DNA of 53,787 nucleotides, from positions 38,892 to 92,678 of the forward strand of contig LFSC01000055.1 of NCBI GenBank assembly GCA_001512505.1, read 5' to 3'. Source of the DNA: Clostridiaceae bacterium DTU079. GTDB taxonomy: Bacteria > Bacillota > Clostridia > Acetivibrionales > Acetivibrionaceae. Below are positions 1 to 8,862 of this stretch, one piece after another. Numbering within the stretch: position 1 is the stretch's first letter; the number at the start of each line of letters is the position of its first letter. Both the position numbers and the translations under genes were made by a program. The notes beneath the pieces were generated by a model, which worked only from the letters and a program-made list of their open reading frames with translations, was not told the origin of the DNA and searched no databases.

Positions 1-702
1 GATATCTTTCACTCCTCGATTTTTTAGCTCATTTAAAACGTTTAACCAATATTTGCTGCTCTCATTCTCTCCAATCTGGATTGTTAGTACCTCTTTTTTC
101 CCTTCTTCATTAATCCCGAGTATTGTGTACGCCGCAAGCTTGCGTATCATTCCGTTATCCCTGACAGAAAAGTGCACAGCATCTATAAAGACAATTGGGT
201 AAACACTAGATAAAGGCCGTCTTTGCCATTCCTCAATTTCAGGAAGTAACTTGTTAGTGATATCTGATACCATGCCTTCACTGACCTCAAATCCATAGAT
301 ATCCTCAATTTGCTCAGATATTTCCCTTGTTGTAAGTCCTTTTGCGTACATAGCTATGATTTTATCCTCAATTCCCGAAATATCTTTTTGCCGCTTCCGA
401 ACTATTTTAGGCTCGAATGAGCTCTCACGGTCTTGTGGAACATTAATCTCCATCTCTCCATATTTGCTGCGAATTTTTTTACTCTTAGTTCCATTGCGGT
501 AATTTGAATTCTCTGAACGTTCATACGGAGCATACCCTAAATGTCCATCCATTTCCGCTTCTAACATGGATTGTATGGTACTGCCCAGTAGATCCTTTAA
601 AGCATCTTGAATGTCTTCTGCAGTCTTAATGTCATACTCCTGAATTAAACTTGCAATAATGTTTTTCTTGCCCTCACTCATGGGGTTTCGTCTTCTTGCC
701 AT
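1..702 (-). CDS. IS256-family transposase (N-terminal 234 residues, C-terminus beyond window)
   Basis: The minus strand is open from an ATG at 702 to the window edge. AGGAGG lies 7 bases upstream of the ATG. The protein begins MARRRNPMSEGKKN, then has the N-terminal helical region, the MDGHLGYAPYERS and NYRNGTKSKKIRS segments, and a QDRESSFEPKIVRKRQKDIS stretch typical of IS256/Mutator-type transposases. The first catalytic aspartate is visible in YPIVFIDAVHFSVRDNG. The remaining catalytic residues should lie in the missing C-terminal part. It catalyses cut-and-paste or copy-paste movement of the element. Nothing in the visible part suggests decay, so the copy may be active. Confidence 0.93.
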   Translation of the reverse strand, partial: MARRRNPMSEGKKNIIASLIQEYDIKTAEDIQDALKDLLGSTIQSMLEAEMDGHLGYAPYERSENSNYRNGTKSKKIRSKYGEMEINVPQDRESSFEPKIVRKRQKDISGIEDKIIAMYAKGLTTREISEQIEDIYGFEVSEGMVSDITNKLLPEIEEWQRRPLSSVYPIVFIDAVHFSVRDNGMIRKLAAYTILGINEEGKKEVLTIQIGENESSKYWLNVLNELKNRGVKDI

Positions 703-772
703 AAAAAAGCCTCCTATGATTTTATATTTTATCATAGAAAGCTTATTTTACAGAGTTTTTTTCACAGTCTCT
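1..772 (-). mobile_element. IS256-family insertion sequence, partial (right-hand part in this view)
   Basis: The element runs off the left edge of the window. Its end in the window is marked by a terminal inverted-repeat-like sequence that reads AGAGACTGTGAAAAAAACTC on the minus strand from about 772. This is typical of clostridial IS256-family ends. The transposase gene inside is read away from this end. Immediately to the right, a coding frame of another gene resumes at 774 in the middle of a fibronectin III domain, so the element has interrupted a host gene. The other end and the expected 8-9 bp target duplication are outside the window, so the exact boundary is uncertain by one or two bases. 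Confidence 0.85.
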
Positions 773-773
773 T

Positions 774-3011
774 AATTCAACATATAAATATCAGGTAATA
801 GCCTTCGATAAATCCGGCAACCTTTCGAATGCCAGTGATTCAGTAACTGTTACTGTAAAGGGAGAAATAAAACCTGTTCGTATTTCGGCAGGTAATGCAT
901 ACAGCATTGCAGTAAAGACAGACGGAACATTATGGAAAGCCAGTACCCTGTATAGACTAAGTGAGGAAATAAAAGATGTGGTTGCAGTAGCAACAGGATA
1001 TAACCATAACCTAGCCCTCAAAAAGGACGGAACAGTATGGGGATGGGGTTTTAATTCGAATGGTGAAATGGGTGACGGAACATATGTTACCAAAACCGTG
1101 AATGTTTATACGCAAGATGGTTCTGAGTCAAGGTGGGCACCTGTTAAAACCGGTTTTTCGGATATAGTTGCAATAGATGGAGGATGTAATTTCAGCATCG
1201 CTTTAAAAAGTGACGGTACAGTTTGGACCAGTGGCTATAATTATTACGGACAGCTTGGAGACGGTACATTTTCCAACAGATGTGAGCCTACAAAGGTACA
1301 AGGCTTAACAAATGTAGTAGCCATATCGGCTGGAGAATACCATTGTCTTGCACTGAAAAAAGACGGAACGGTATGGGCATGGGGACATAATTTATACGGT
1401 CAGCTTGGAGACGGTCCAAATGCTCTATATAGTGCTATACCGGTTCAATTAACCGGATTAACTGATGTCGTGGCTATATCTGCAGGACAAAATCATAGTC
1501 TTGCACTGAAAAAAGACGGAACAGTATGGGCATGGGGAGCAAATAATTACGGTCAACTGGGAAATGGCAATGAAATGTTTAACCGTACACCGGTACAGGT
1601 AAACGGATTAAGCAAAATAGTTGCTATAGCCGCAGGAAATAATCATAATCTGGCTTTGAAAAGTGACGGAACTGTGTGGGCATGGGGTCAAAACTCATAT
1701 GGTCAGCTTGGAGACGGTACCACCGAAAACAAAAAAGTTCCTGTACAAGTAAAAGGTTTATCGAATGTAGTAGAAATTGCAGCGGGCGAAAAACACAATC
1801 TTGCACTGAAAAGCGACAATACGCTTTGGGCATGGGGAAGTAACGAATATGAACAACTTGGAGACGGGTCAAGAATAAATCAATATCTTTCTGTTTTTGC
1901 AACAGATTTATATGTAGAGGCTCCAAAAGATCCTCATGAAAATCCTCATGAGCCAGAAAACCCTGAAAAGCCAGAAAACCCCGGAAAAGAAGAACCCTCC
2001 GAAGGAGGTTCACCGGGAGGATCATCAGGAGGGGAATCAGGTGGAGGCGGTGTGCCGTTTTTCCCGCCAATAGATTCAATTGAAAAGAGCAGTAATGCAA
2101 ATCTTGATAATCTTTCTTTCGATAAAGGAGAGTTAACCCCTGCGTTCAATAAAAACAGGACAGAATATAAATTGACTATTGATGAAAACGTAAAAGAAAT
2201 TTCAATAACAGCGGCCGCAGGGGATAAAAAAGCCGATATAAGTATTCAGAATGCAAAAGTCGGTTACAATATCAAAAACCATGTATTAAAACTTTCGGAA
2301 GAACAAAAGACTATAAACATAATAGTTACCGCAGAAAACGGCACTACCAAGGAATACCGCATAGAAATCGTACGAACCGGTAACTCCGGTGACATTGATG
2401 AGCCTGAGTATATTGACGAACCCGATGATATTGAGATACCCGGTAGCGGTATTATATTAACCGATATTGATGGTCATTGGGCGAAGGATAGTATTAAAAA
2501 ACTCGTCGAGACAGGTATATTAACCGGTTATCCGGATAATACTTTCAGACCGGATAATAAAATAACCCGGGCAGAAGCTGCTGTTTTACTGGTAAAGCTT
2601 TTTGGAATAAAACCTATTGAAGGTAAAAAGCTATCCTTTGAGGATGAAGAAGCAATTCCTCAATGGGCTTATTCTTACGTAAGTACTGCCTATGAAATGG
2701 GTTGGATTAAAGGTTATCCCGATAATACCTTTAAACCTTCCAATCTCATTAGCAGACAGGAATTTGCCGTAATGATTATGAGGGCAATCGGTTTTATTGA
2801 TCCGGAACCTGCAGCAACATCTTTTGAGGACGACAGTCAAATTGGAACCTGGGCAAAAGGCTATGTAAAAAAAGCAGTGGAGCTTTCACTTATTTCCGGA
2901 TATCCCGATAATACCTTTAGAAGTCTCGGAAATATAACAAGGGCAGAAGCAACTGCTATTGCAAAAAAATACATTGATAATAAAGATGCAATACCGGATT
3001 TGAATCAATAA
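774..3011 (+). CDS. FN3 / RCC1 beta-propeller / cadherin-like / SLH surface protein, 5' end cut off by IS256 element
   Basis: The frame is open from the IS boundary and starts mid-domain with a fibronectin III tail (TYKYQVIAFDKSGNLSNAS). A GTG at 978 gives a formal 677-residue ORF, but it lies inside the propeller and is not a natural start. Seven RCC1-type blades follow: a degenerate first one without the WG signature, then six with the pattern LALKxDGTVWAWGxNxYGQLGDG. After a Pro/Glu then Gly/Ser linker comes a cadherin-like beta-sandwich (about genomic 2100-2380). Three SLH domains end the protein, each with the GYPDNTF signature. By family knowledge SLH domains bind secondary cell-wall polymer, so this was a surface-anchored, probably protein-binding propeller. 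With signal peptide and N-terminus separated by the IS, it is probably non-functional. Confidence 0.85.
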   Translation, partial: NSTYKYQVIAFDKSGNLSNASDSVTVTVKGEIKPVRISAGNAYSIAVKTDGTLWKASTLYRLSEEIKDVVAVATGYNHNLALKKDGTVWGWGFNSNGEMGDGTYVTKTVNVYTQDGSESRWAPVKTGFSDIVAIDGGCNFSIALKSDGTVWTSGYNYYGQLGDGTFSNRCEPTKVQGLTNVVAISAGEYHCLALKKDGTVWAWGHNLYGQLGDGPNALYSAIPVQLTGLTDVVAISAGQNHSLALKKDGTVWAWGANNYGQLGNGNEMFNRTPVQVNGLSKIVAIAAGNNHNLALKSDGTVWAWGQNSYGQLGDGTTENKKVPVQVKGLSNVVEIAAGEKHNLALKSDNTLWAWGSNEYEQLGDGSRINQYLSVFATDLYVEAPKDPHENPHEPENPEKPENPGKEEPSEGGSPGGSSGGESGGGGVPFFPPIDSIEKSSNANLDNLSFDKGELTPAFNKNRTEYKLTIDENVKEISITAAAGDKKADISIQNAKVGYNIKNHVLKLSEEQKTINIIVTAENGTTKEYRIEIVRTGNSGDIDEPEYIDEPDDIEIPGSGIILTDIDGHWAKDSIKKLVETGILTGYPDNTFRPDNKITRAEAAVLLVKLFGIKPIEGKKLSFEDEEAIPQWAYSYVSTAYEMGWIKGYPDNTFKPSNLISRQEFAVMIMRAIGFIDPEPAATSFEDDSQIGTWAKGYVKKAVELSLISGYPDNTFRSLGNITRAEATAIAKKYIDNKDAIPDLNQ

Positions 3012-3076
3012 CGGTTAGAAGTAACATAGACATTATTTTCGGTATCTTAACAATAACTGTTATGTTTTTCTAACCG
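3012..3076. terminator. Long imperfect inverted repeat, possible terminator
   Basis: CGGTTAGAA(GT)AACATA(G)ACA at 3012-3032 is matched by its near reverse complement ending at 3076, with a roughly 25-base loop. It sits just after the stop codon of the SLH protein gene. There is no clean T-tract, so a role as intrinsic terminator is only possible. Confidence 0.4.
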
Positions 3077-3126
3077 GATTCATTGCTAAAAATTTTGTTT
3101 ACAGTCTAAAAGAATTGGGAAAATTA

Positions 3127-3155
3127 TTGCAATATACGTAAAAGTAAGATATAAT
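3127..3155 (+). promoter_or_regulatory. Sigma-A-type promoter for the transcarboxylase operon
   Basis: TTGCAA at 3127-3132 and TATAAT at 3150-3155 are separated by 17 bases. This leaves an AT-rich leader of about 150 bases before the first gene at 3312. No attenuator or riboswitch was recognised in that leader. Confidence 0.65.
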
Positions 3156-3311
3156 TTAACTTAATTATAACCTGGTAATAATATCATATAATAATGTTAT
3201 GAGAATCAAAAATATAGTTAATATTTGGTATTAACAGACAATCAAATATATACACAAGTTAATAATGCGAGCTGTAATATTAACAATTAAAAAACAAGAG
3301 GTGGGAAACTG

Positions 3312-4862
3312 ATGGACAGAGTAGACAGGATAAACCTTCTGCGTGAGAAAAAAGCCCAACTGGAATTGGGTGGAGGAGCAGAAAAAATCGCAAAGCAGCA
3401 TGAATCCGGCAAAATGACTGCAAGGGAAAGAATCGAAGCATTATTTGACGAAAACAGTTTTGTTGAGATTGATGCCTTTGTGGAAACAAAAAGCATTGAC
3501 TTCGATATGCAAAAGAAAAAAGTTCCCGGAGACGGTGTCGTAACAGGATACGGTTCTGTTAACGGACGTCTGGTATTTGTTTCATCCCAGGACTTCACCG
3601 TAATCGGAGGATCCTTGGGAGAAATGCACGCTCAAAAGATAACAAAAGTAATGGACATGGCAATGAAAATGGGTGCTCCGTTTATTAGCATCAACGACTC
3701 CGGAGGTGCAAGAATTGAAGAAGGAATTGATGCCCTTAAAGGCTTTGGAGATATTTTCTTCAGAAATACTCTTGCATCAGGTGTAATACCTCAGATATCG
3801 GTAATTATGGGACCATGTGCAGGAGGCGCGGTTTATTCACCGGCAATAACCGATTTTATTTTCATGGTGGAAAAGACCAGTCAAATGTTCATAACCGGGC
3901 CTCAGGTAATAAAGGCTGTTACCGGTGAGGATGTCACCTTTGAAGAGCTCGGAGGTGCAGATACCCACAACTCGGTAAGCGGTGTTGCTCACTTCAAATG
4001 CTCAAATGAAAAGGAATGTATTGAGCAAATCAAGAGGCTCATTGATTTCCTCCCTGACAACAATCTTTCGGATGTTCCTGTTTATACCACAGATGATGAC
4101 ATGAATCGAATAACCGACAATCTTTTAGATATCATTCCCGATGATTCAAACAAGCCCTATGACATGATGGAGATCATTAAATCCGTTGTAGATAACGGTG
4201 ATTTCCTTGAAATTCAGGAACATTTTGCAAAAAACATTATCATAGGCTTCGGTAGAATGAACGGAGGAACAGTGGGAATAGTTGCCAACCAACCCAAGTT
4301 TTCCGCAGGCGTTCTGGATGTAAATTCATCGGATAAGGCTGCAAGATTTGTTCGTTTCTGTGACTCCTTTAATATTCCGATAATAACCTTTACCGACGTA
4401 CCGGGGTATTTGCCCGGCGTAGGACAGGAGCACAGCGGAGTTATCCGTCATGGTGCAAAGCTGCTTTATGCCTTCTCGGAAGCTACCGTTCCCAAAATAA
4501 ACGTTATTGTAAGAAAGGCATATGGCGGAGCGTATATTGCCATGAACAGCAAACATCTCGGAGCTGACATGGTATTTGCATGGCCTTCCGCCGAAATTGC
4601 CGTTATGGGTCCGGAAGGTGCGGCCAATATAATTTTCAGAAAAGAAATTAAGGAAGCCGATGATCCTATAGCAACAAGAAATAGTAGAATTGAAGAATAT
4701 AGGGATAAATTCTCCAATCCTTATGTAGCTGCATCAAGAGGCTATGTGGATGATGTCATAGACCCGGCTTCAACCAGAATAAGACTTATCAGTGCTCTTG
4801 AAATGCTTGCAAGCAAGAGAGAAAACAGGCCGGCCAAAAAGCACGGAAATATACCTTTATAA
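3312..4862 (+). CDS. Acyl-CoA carboxyltransferase subunit (methylmalonyl-CoA carboxyltransferase 12S / decarboxylase alpha type)
   Basis: A 516-residue carboxyltransferase with N- and C-terminal crotonase-fold halves, the usual length for PccB/MmdA/12S proteins. Visible signatures are [13 protein letters not shown] near the N-terminus, the acyl-CoA/biotin pocket GGARIEEG and [12 protein letters not shown] in the first half, and [28 protein letters not shown] and [11 protein letters not shown] in the second. It transfers a carboxyl group between biotin and an acyl-CoA. GAGGTGGG precedes the ATG. The three following genes supply a small subunit, the biotin carrier and a second carboxyltransferase. 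No biotin carboxylase lies nearby, so the set fits a transcarboxylase (for example methylmalonyl-CoA plus pyruvate to propionyl-CoA plus oxaloacetate) or a decarboxylase better than an ATP-dependent carboxylase. The substrate is inferred. Confidence 0.93.
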   Translation: MDRVDRINLLREKKAQLELGGGAEKIAKQHESGKMTARERIEALFDENSFVEIDAFVETKSIDFDMQKKKVPGDGVVTGYGSVNGRLVFVSSQDFTVIGGSLGEMHAQKITKVMDMAMKMGAPFISINDSGGARIEEGIDALKGFGDIFFRNTLASGVIPQISVIMGPCAGGAVYSPAITDFIFMVEKTSQMFITGPQVIKAVTGEDVTFEELGGADTHNSVSGVAHFKCSNEKECIEQIKRLIDFLPDNNLSDVPVYTTDDDMNRITDNLLDIIPDDSNKPYDMMEIIKSVVDNGDFLEIQEHFAKNIIIGFGRMNGGTVGIVANQPKFSAGVLDVNSSDKAARFVRFCDSFNIPIITFTDVPGYLPGVGQEHSGVIRHGAKLLYAFSEATVPKINVIVRKAYGGAYIAMNSKHLGADMVFAWPSAEIAVMGPEGAANIIFRKEIKEADDPIATRNSRIEEYRDKFSNPYVAASRGYVDDVIDPASTRIRLISALEMLASKRENRPAKKHGNIPL

Positions 4863-4889
4863 TAAATTGTTTCTCTTAAGGAGGATATT

Positions 4890-5060
4890 ATGAAAGATCA
4901 AATAAATGAAGAAATCCTTTTGGCAATAACGGCTGCATTAGCTGCGCTTGAAACAAGACCGGATTACAAGCTTGTAGTAAAATCGTTTAAGAGAGTACCT
5001 CAAACATCTCCGGTATGGTCGACAACCGGAAGAATTGAAAGAATCGAAAGAAGAATGTAA
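4890..5060 (+). CDS. 56-residue small subunit of the biotin-dependent carboxyltransferase complex (OadG/MmdD C-terminus-like)
   Basis: The ATG at 4890 is preceded by TAAGGAGGATATT, a strong ribosome-binding site. The product starts MKDQINEEILLAITAALAAL and ends with VWSTTGRIERIERRM. The short helix plus a W...GR.E tail resembles the C-terminal docking segment of OadG and the small MmdD/E subunits of sodium-pump decarboxylases, but it lacks their N-terminal membrane helix. It sits between the carboxyltransferase and biotin-carrier genes with spacings of 27 bases on each side. A role in holding the complex together is inferred from position and this weak resemblance. Confidence 0.82.
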   Translation: MKDQINEEILLAITAALAALETRPDYKLVVKSFKRVPQTSPVWSTTGRIERIERRM

Positions 5061-5087
5061 TATTTTAATTAATAAGGAGGATTAACC

Positions 5088-5501
5088 ATGAAAAAGTTTC
5101 TTATAAAGGTAAACGGAAATCAGTATGAGGTAGAAGTTGAGGAAATTAGAACCGGAGCTGCATCAGAACCGCAGGTTACACTAAGCCAATCCGCTCCAAA
5201 GGCTGAACCTGCGCCGGCACCGGCTGCAGCACCGGCACCGGCTCAGAAAGCAGCTCCTGCAAAAGTGGACTCGGCAGTACCCGCCGGCGCTACTGTAATT
5301 AAATCGCCTATGCCCGGAACAATTTTGAAGGTTAATGTTAACGTCGGCGATGTTGTAAAGAAGGGTGATATACTTTTAATACTCGAAGCAATGAAGATGG
5401 AAAATGAAATTCTCGCACCCAATGACGGTACCGTTGCTTCAGTTAATGTATCCCAAGGTTCATCTGTAAATGTCGGAGATGTAATGCTCTCACTGAAATA
5501 G
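5088..5501 (+). CDS. Biotin carboxyl carrier protein
   Basis: A 137-residue biotinyl protein. The N-terminus MKKFLIKVNGNQYEVEVEEI is followed by a flexible Ala/Pro linker (about residues 36-58) and a C-terminal biotinyl/lipoyl domain. The biotin-attachment motif EAMKMENE places the biotinylated lysine at K103. It carries the carboxyl group between the two carboxyltransferase subunits encoded on either side, like the 1.3S subunit of propionibacterial transcarboxylase. AAGGAGGATTAACC precedes the ATG. The domain layout and operon make the assignment firm. Membership of a transcarboxylase rather than another biotin enzyme is inferred. Confidence 0.95.
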   Translation: MKKFLIKVNGNQYEVEVEEIRTGAASEPQVTLSQSAPKAEPAPAPAAAPAPAQKAAPAKVDSAVPAGATVIKSPMPGTILKVNVNVGDVVKKGDILLILEAMKMENEILAPNDGTVASVNVSQGSSVNVGDVMLSLK

Positions 5502-5560
5502 TAAATGGGTTCGGATGCCGATTATGCTATATTACGTTATCAAAGAGGAGGTAAAGATAG

Positions 5561-6958
5561 ATGGCTAAGGTAAAAATAACTGAGACGGTACTTAGAGATG
5601 CTCATCAATCTCTTATTGCCACCAGAATGAGAATAGAAGAAATGTTACCGATAATAGATAAGCTGGACGATATCGGGTATAATTCTTTGGAAGTTTGGGG
5701 CGGAGCAACCTTTGATGCCTGCCTGAGATTTCTAAACGAAGACCCATGGGAAAGACTTAGAACCATAAGAAAGCACTGCAAAAAAACCAAGCTTCAAATG
5801 CTCTTGAGGGGCCAGAACTTACTGGGTTACAAGCACTATGCGGATGATGTAGTAGAATATTTTGTTCAAAAGGCAATTGCCAACGGAATGGACATAATAA
5901 GAATCTTTGATGCCCTCAATGACTTCAGAAACATTGAGACAGCTATCAAGGCATGTAAGAAAGAGGGAGGACATGCGCAGGCTGCAGTTTCGTATACCAT
6001 AAGCCCTGTGCACAATCTTGATCTGTTCGTTAAAGATGCAAAACGCCTTGTAGAAATGGGTGCCGATTCCATATGTATTAAGGATATGGCAGGATTATTG
6101 GTTCCTTACGAAGCATATAACCTCATAAAGGCCTTAAAGGAAAACATTAAAGTACCTATACAGCTTCACACTCACTATACCAGTGGTGTTGCTTCCATGA
6201 CATATTTGAAAGCAATTGAAGCAGGTTGTGATATTGTTGACTGTGCTATATCTCCAATGGCTATGGGAACTTCACAGCCTCCAACGGAACCGTTGGTTGC
6301 ATCCCTCAAAGGCACTCCCTATGACACTGGCCTGGACTTGGATAAATTGAGTGAAATAGCCGACTACTTCAGACCGTTAAAAGAAGAGTATATTGCAAAA
6401 GGACTTTTGGATGTAAAGGTTATGGGAGTTGATGTAAATACTCTTAAATACCAGGTACCCGGCGGAATGCTTTCAAACCTTGTATCTCAGTTAAAACAAT
6501 CCAATGCTCTTGACAAATATGAAGAGGTTCTGAAGGAAGTTCCGAGAGTAAGAGAAGATTTCGGATATCCTCCTCTCGTTACACCGTCAAGCCAGATTGT
6601 AGGTACCCAAGCAGTGCTAAATGTTGTAACCGGTGAACGGTATAAAATGGTTCCAAAAGAGTCCAAGGCTTTGGTTAAGGGTGAATACGGTAAAACCCCG
6701 GCACCTATTAATCCGGAAGTACAGAAGAAAATTTTGAACGGCGAGGAGCCGATTACTGCAAGACCTGCCGACTTTATTAAGCCTGAGTTGGATAGCATCA
6801 GGGAAGAAATGAAGGAATACTTGGAACAGGACGAAGATATTCTCTCATATGCAATGTTCCCGCAGGTTGCTAAAAAGTTCTTCGAATTCAGAAAGGCAAA
6901 AAAGTATAAAATAGATCCGGACATGGTTGACTATGAAAACAAGGTACATCCGGTATAA
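5561..6958 (+). CDS. Pyruvate carboxylase subunit B / oxaloacetate decarboxylase alpha / transcarboxylase 5S-type carboxyltransferase
   Basis: A 465-residue protein with the DRE-TIM metallolyase barrel followed by the conserved carboxylase domain. TETVLRDAHQSLIATRM holds the metal- and pyruvate-binding residues. QLHTHYTSGVASMTYLKA supplies the metal-ligand histidines, and the catalytic lysine region is CIKDMAGLL. GGMLSNLVSQL and VTPSSQIVGTQAV mark the C-terminal region. Unlike many PycB/OadA proteins it ends before a biotinyl domain, which matches the separate carrier gene upstream. It exchanges carboxyl groups between biotin and pyruvate/oxaloacetate. AGAGGAGGTAAAGATAG precedes the ATG, and a strong terminator follows the stop codon. 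Confidence 0.93.
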   Translation: MAKVKITETVLRDAHQSLIATRMRIEEMLPIIDKLDDIGYNSLEVWGGATFDACLRFLNEDPWERLRTIRKHCKKTKLQMLLRGQNLLGYKHYADDVVEYFVQKAIANGMDIIRIFDALNDFRNIETAIKACKKEGGHAQAAVSYTISPVHNLDLFVKDAKRLVEMGADSICIKDMAGLLVPYEAYNLIKALKENIKVPIQLHTHYTSGVASMTYLKAIEAGCDIVDCAISPMAMGTSQPPTEPLVASLKGTPYDTGLDLDKLSEIADYFRPLKEEYIAKGLLDVKVMGVDVNTLKYQVPGGMLSNLVSQLKQSNALDKYEEVLKEVPRVREDFGYPPLVTPSSQIVGTQAVLNVVTGERYKMVPKESKALVKGEYGKTPAPINPEVQKKILNGEEPITARPADFIKPELDSIREEMKEYLEQDEDILSYAMFPQVAKKFFEFRKAKKYKIDPDMVDYENKVHPV

Positions 6959-6960
6959 AT

Positions 6961-6985
6961 AAGGAGGGCAAACACCCTCCTTTTT
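6961..6985. terminator. Intrinsic terminator, likely bidirectional
   Basis: AAGGAGGG (6961-6968) pairs perfectly with CCCTCCTT (6975-6982) around a 6-base loop and runs into a T-tract. It lies between convergent genes ending at 6958 (+) and 7009 (-). Confidence 0.85.
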
Positions 6986-7008
6986 AAATAATCACTTCTT
7001 CACCTTCC

Positions 7009-7647
7009 TTAGCAGTTCCTGTGGAGATAGATAAAATGTTCTCTGTTGCTTACAAACCTTAATGTCTTTATTTTACTGCCTTTTCTAATGTATTTTCCGC
7101 ATTTTAAGCAAAAGATATGGGAGTAATTCATTATATCATCATAAACAACCGGTTTTATTCCTTCATGCTTTGCCCAGCTTTGCCATCCGGTTTTACACTT
7201 CACTATTCTATTGTCATAATCGGCAAAAACCCATCTTAGAAGCTTGTGAAAATGAAAGGGATACTTGGTATATTTTAAATAGGGCTCAGGTACTCCAAGC
7301 CTTACAGTATAGAGCAGAAAATTTTGCTCCACAATCTCCTGAAAACGTCCGCTGATCTGTGTTATGTACCAGCAGTATCCTTGGTCACTAAGCCAGGACC
7401 TCAGCTTTTCGAACATATATCCCCGGCACATTTCCACCGTTTCGTTTTTATGTACGTTTAATGCTCTGAACGCTTCCTCAGCAATATTTACCACAGCATC
7501 AAGATAGAGCTTTTTCTTAAAATTCTCTTTATTGTAAAGCTCTACAGGGATTATTTCAAAAAAATATTCATTTGTTTCAGGTCGGTAGAACCCGATACAG
7601 GTTCCACCGACAAAGCTACCGCTGCCTGCATCATCAATCTGTATCAT
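7009..7647 (-). CDS. Conserved protein of unknown function with C-terminal zinc-ribbon-like cysteines
   Basis: A 212-residue protein I cannot place by function. It opens with MIQIDDAGSGSFVGGTCIGF, a strand-turn-strand with an acidic pair that resembles the start of RNase H-like folds. The middle is rich in aromatic residues (YPFHFHKLLRWVFADYDN). Near the end CLKCGKYI and a final HRNC could form a Cys3-His or similar metal site. No signal peptide or membrane segment is seen, so it is likely cytoplasmic. The ATG at 7647 has only a modest AGGGTGG site upstream. It is a single-gene unit facing the transcarboxylase operon. The RNase H idea is speculation from the first 20 residues only. Confidence 0.85.
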   Translation of the reverse strand: MIQIDDAGSGSFVGGTCIGFYRPETNEYFFEIIPVELYNKENFKKKLYLDAVVNIAEEAFRALNVHKNETVEMCRGYMFEKLRSWLSDQGYCWYITQISGRFQEIVEQNFLLYTVRLGVPEPYLKYTKYPFHFHKLLRWVFADYDNRIVKCKTGWQSWAKHEGIKPVVYDDIMNYSHIFCLKCGKYIRKGSKIKTLRFVSNREHFIYLHRNC

Positions 7648-7757
7648 CTATGCCACCCTGAGTTATAGTATTTCTTATAATTTAAAATATAAACATTATT
7701 CTTCAAAAATAATCAGTATCCACGAAAAGAGGAAAGATTAATAAATACCTTTTTAAC

Positions 7758-8675
7758 TTATTCAAACATTTTAAGCAGACGCAAGTAATGATTGGCTTCA
7801 CGCAAGACATGATCACCCAGCAGCGGTATAATAATTGACTTAACTTGGCAAGAAAGAATTCCCTGGGTGCCTTGTGCCTTGAAATTTCGAAGATCCTCAG
7901 TTGCTTTTAAGCTTTCGTCAGTAATTTTATCCGGTGGAGAATTTGCGTCTATTGCCTCTTTTGCTTTTTCCGTCAATTGATCAAACTCTTTTCCGAAATC
8001 ATTGGCCTGGTTAATCAAATCATCTTCTGTAGGATCAAGCAATCCCCGGATAAACTTGGCATGTTCTGCCATTTGCCTGTTCCAGAAAAACTCCAACTCG
8101 TAGGCTTCTCTTTTCAGATTTATCTGTTCCTTTCTTTGAAGTCTTGTAAGCTGCTGAAGATATAATTCCGCCTCACGCATTATGTGTAGGATCAACAGGG
8201 GATAGTTGAAGGTAAACATTCTGCAGCTTAAAACATTGGTTAAAATATTTCTTTTGAACTGTATTAACTGTTGGGTTGCCTTTATTGCTCTTTGATTGAG
8301 CACAAATACGCGTTGTTCCAACATAGGGTTGCTTGTTACTGCATTACTGCCTACCAATCCTGCTTCTGCCTGAGTCAATTGAAACGGTATTTGTACCCCC
8401 GTATAAAATGCGGTTACTCTTTCCGCATTCAAAGTAAAAGGAGTTATTACCTCTCCGGATTGAAGAACATCGGGACTAACAACACCGTTGGAAAGAGAAA
8501 CGGCTTCTCCTAAAAGCCCGTCATATTCTCTGCGAAAAGCATCAGCCCGTTGGGTAAAGTTTGTATCCCTTGGAGAAAACCCTGCTTCAAGGAAAAAGGA
8601 GTGTTCCTTCATAATCCTTGCAAAAAACAGGTGTAAAGCAAGGGACTGTTTTATAAATTCAACGTTCGAGAGCAT
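7758..8675 (-). CDS. DUF2935 family helical-bundle protein
   Basis: A 305-residue, almost all-helical protein made of two related halves. In each, an LxxHxxxxRxAExxF-like helix pair appears: first LALHLFFARIMKEHSFFLEA and FNYPLLILHIMREAELYL, then ELEFFWNRQMAEHAKFIRG and IPLLGDHVLREANHYLRLL. This internal duplication and the HxxR/HxxxE pattern are typical of DUF2935 proteins in spore-forming Firmicutes. Each half looks like a ferritin-like four-helix bundle with potential metal-binding His/Glu. The function is not established. GGGAGG sits upstream of the ATG at 8675. It is transcribed divergently from ypmA. Confidence 0.9.
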   Translation of the reverse strand: MLSNVEFIKQSLALHLFFARIMKEHSFFLEAGFSPRDTNFTQRADAFRREYDGLLGEAVSLSNGVVSPDVLQSGEVITPFTLNAERVTAFYTGVQIPFQLTQAEAGLVGSNAVTSNPMLEQRVFVLNQRAIKATQQLIQFKRNILTNVLSCRMFTFNYPLLILHIMREAELYLQQLTRLQRKEQINLKREAYELEFFWNRQMAEHAKFIRGLLDPTEDDLINQANDFGKEFDQLTEKAKEAIDANSPPDKITDESLKATEDLRNFKAQGTQGILSCQVKSIIIPLLGDHVLREANHYLRLLKMFE

Positions 8676-8801
8676 GGTTAGTGCCTCCCTGTAATAAGGT
8701 TTACTTGTAATATCAGTTTATGTTAATTGAATTTGAGTTGTTACAGGGCATTGTATTAAATTTATTTTTGGTGATAACTGTTTTCTTATATCAAATACTG
8801 C

Positions 8802-8830
8802 TTGATTTTCGTATTTCGAAATTGTAATAT
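8802..8830 (+). promoter_or_regulatory. Putative sigma-A promoter for ypmA and the RpiR regulator gene
   Basis: TTGATT at 8802-8807 and TAATAT at 8825-8830 are 17 bases apart, about 33 bases before the ATG of the 55-residue YpmA-like gene. The match is reasonable but not perfect. Confidence 0.45.
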
Positions 8831-8862
8831 TATTATAATAAAAATACTAATGGAGGAGAGTA

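Noticed and set aside
1624..2100. Minus-strand 158-residue ORF inside the RCC1/SLH gene
   Set aside because: It is a shadow of the repeat and linker coding sequence on the other strand, with Leu/Phe/His-rich unnatural composition.
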